A DNA stretch of 13,982 bases from Pseudomonas sp. GTDB lineage: Bacteria > Pseudomonadota > Gammaproteobacteria > Pseudomonadales > Pseudomonadaceae. Below, piece by piece: positions 13,153 through 13,982 of the stretch. The notes beneath the pieces are model-generated. The model was not told where the DNA came from and ran no database searches. It worked only from the letters and a program-made list of their open reading frames with translations. The translations under genes and the position numbers were made by a program. The stretch's first letter is position 1. Every line of letters starts with the position of its first letter. Location of the stretch: positions 1 to 13,982 of the forward strand of contig DNMQ01000279.1 of NCBI GenBank assembly GCA_003488145.1, given 5' to 3'.

Positions 13153-13982
13153 ATGAAGGCATTGCAAGGTATCGAGGGGCATCTGGAGTGGGCCGAGCGA
13201 CCGGCTCCGGCGTGCGGCGATGGCGAAATCCGTATCCGTGTGGCTGCTGCCGGGCTGAACCGTGCGGACCTGCTGCAGCGAGGCGGACACTACCCGCCGC
13301 CGGCAGGTGTCACCGACATCCTGGGGCTGGAATGCGCAGGGGTGGTCGCCGAGGTCAGTGGGCGCAGCCGCTGGAAGGTGGGTGATCGCGTGTGCACGCT
13401 GCTGGCTGGTGGTGGCATGGCCGAGGAGGTGGTGGTCGATGCCCGTCATGCGCTGCCGGTTCCCGAGGGCATGTCGCTGCATGAAGCTGCGGTGATCCCG
13501 GAGGTATATGCCACGGCCTGGCTCAATCTCTATCGTCTGGGTGCTTTACTGGCCGGCGACAAGGTGCTGCTTCACGCTGGCGCCAGTGGTGTTGGCTCGG
13601 CGGCGATCCAGTTGTGCAAGGCTTTCGGCAATCCCTGCTGGGTCAGTGTCGGCTCGGCCGAGCGGCTGGCCTACTGTGAGTCGCTCGGTGCTCAGGGTGG
13701 TGTGCTGCGTGGTGACTCGCTCGAAGCGCTACGCGATTTTGGTCCGTTCGACATGATCCTCGACCCGGTCGGTGCCAAGTACGCCGCATTGAACATGCAG
13801 CTGCTGGCGATGGATGGGCGTTGGGTGATGATCGGCTTGATGGGCGGACGCAAGGCCGAGATGGATCTGGCTGGTTTGCTGGCCAAGCGCATCCAGTTGA
13901 TCGGCTCGACCCTGCGCAGCCGCGACGCCGATTACAAGGCCGGGCTGCTGGCGGAAATGGAAGAGAAGGTCTGGCCGCTGTT
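13153..13982 (+). CDS. NAD(P)H quinone oxidoreductase, PIG3 / zinc-independent MDR type, 3' truncated
   Basis: The window holds 276 codons of a protein whose family is usually about 325 residues, so roughly 50 are missing at the end. It is a medium-chain dehydrogenase/reductase. The N-terminal GroES-like domain has AAAGLNRADLLQRGGHYPPP and LGLECAGVVAEV. The Rossmann nucleotide-binding motif is HAGASGVGSAAIQL at residues 141-154. The catalytic zinc ligands of alcohol dehydrogenases are absent, and N36-R37-A38-D39-L40-L41-Q42-R43-G44 plus the Y-P-P-P segment mark the PIG3 (TP53I3-like) quinone oxidoreductase group. It probably reduces quinones with NADPH; the exact substrate is unknown. The ATG at 13153 has GGAGG four bases upstream. 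It is divergent from prc. Confidence 0.88.
   Translation, partial: MKALQGIEGHLEWAERPAPACGDGEIRIRVAAAGLNRADLLQRGGHYPPPAGVTDILGLECAGVVAEVSGRSRWKVGDRVCTLLAGGGMAEEVVVDARHALPVPEGMSLHEAAVIPEVYATAWLNLYRLGALLAGDKVLLHAGASGVGSAAIQLCKAFGNPCWVSVGSAERLAYCESLGAQGGVLRGDSLEALRDFGPFDMILDPVGAKYAALNMQLLAMDGRWVMIGLMGGRKAEMDLAGLLAKRIQLIGSTLRSRDADYKAGLLAEMEEKVWPL

Noticed and set aside
12979..13482. N-terminal extension of prc by 168 residues
   Set aside because: It would overlap the divergent oxidoreductase and bury the clear signal peptide that starts at 12978. The sequence is low-information.

Overview
The window looks like a chromosomal segment of a GC-rich gammaproteobacterium of the Pseudomonas / Stutzerimonas (P. 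stutzeri) kind. The protein sequences, the flagellar gene order flgG-H-I-J-K-L, and the prc (algO) neighbourhood with a c-di-GMP gene on one side and a quinone oxidoreductase on the other all fit this. The assignment comes from recognising gene content and order; no database search was run. No insertion sequence, prophage, CRISPR array, rRNA or tRNA gene was seen.

Layout. Positions 1-6441 (+) hold the distal part of a flagellar operon: the last codons of flgG, then flgH (L ring), flgI (P ring), flgJ (rod cap and peptidoglycan hydrolase), flgK and flgL (hook-filament junction). The genes are tightly packed and end at a clear intrinsic terminator. A sigma70-like promoter overlapping that terminator drives a small secreted helix-hairpin-helix protein of the ComEA type (6564-6875), which has its own strong terminator. 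The 387-bp gap that follows (6876-7262) is the most unusual non-coding part. It holds two consensus DnaA boxes, two degenerate ones, a perfect-consensus IHF site, a 14-bp palindrome and a short direct repeat.

Positions 7263-9031 (+) hold a DUF1232 membrane protein and then three coupled small genes: an XRE-type regulator with an antitoxin-like N-terminus, an unrecognised 122-residue protein starting at TTG, and a Sel1-repeat protein. The last one overlaps, tail to tail, a minus-strand EAL-CBS-GGDEF gene (8998-10794). Upstream of that on the same strand lies prc, a periplasmic tail-specific protease (10894-12978), with a strong terminator between them. A divergent zinc-independent quinone oxidoreductase (13153 to the window end, truncated) closes the window.

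How the parts work together. The flagellar genes build the outer rings, rod and hook-filament junction. The EAL-CBS-GGDEF protein probably adjusts c-di-GMP, which commonly opposes motility. Prc is a periplasmic quality-control protease that in P. aeruginosa affects the alginate stress response. The best candidate for something undescribed is the DnaA/IHF cluster at 7020-7220. The compact XRE / unknown / Sel1 cassette is second.
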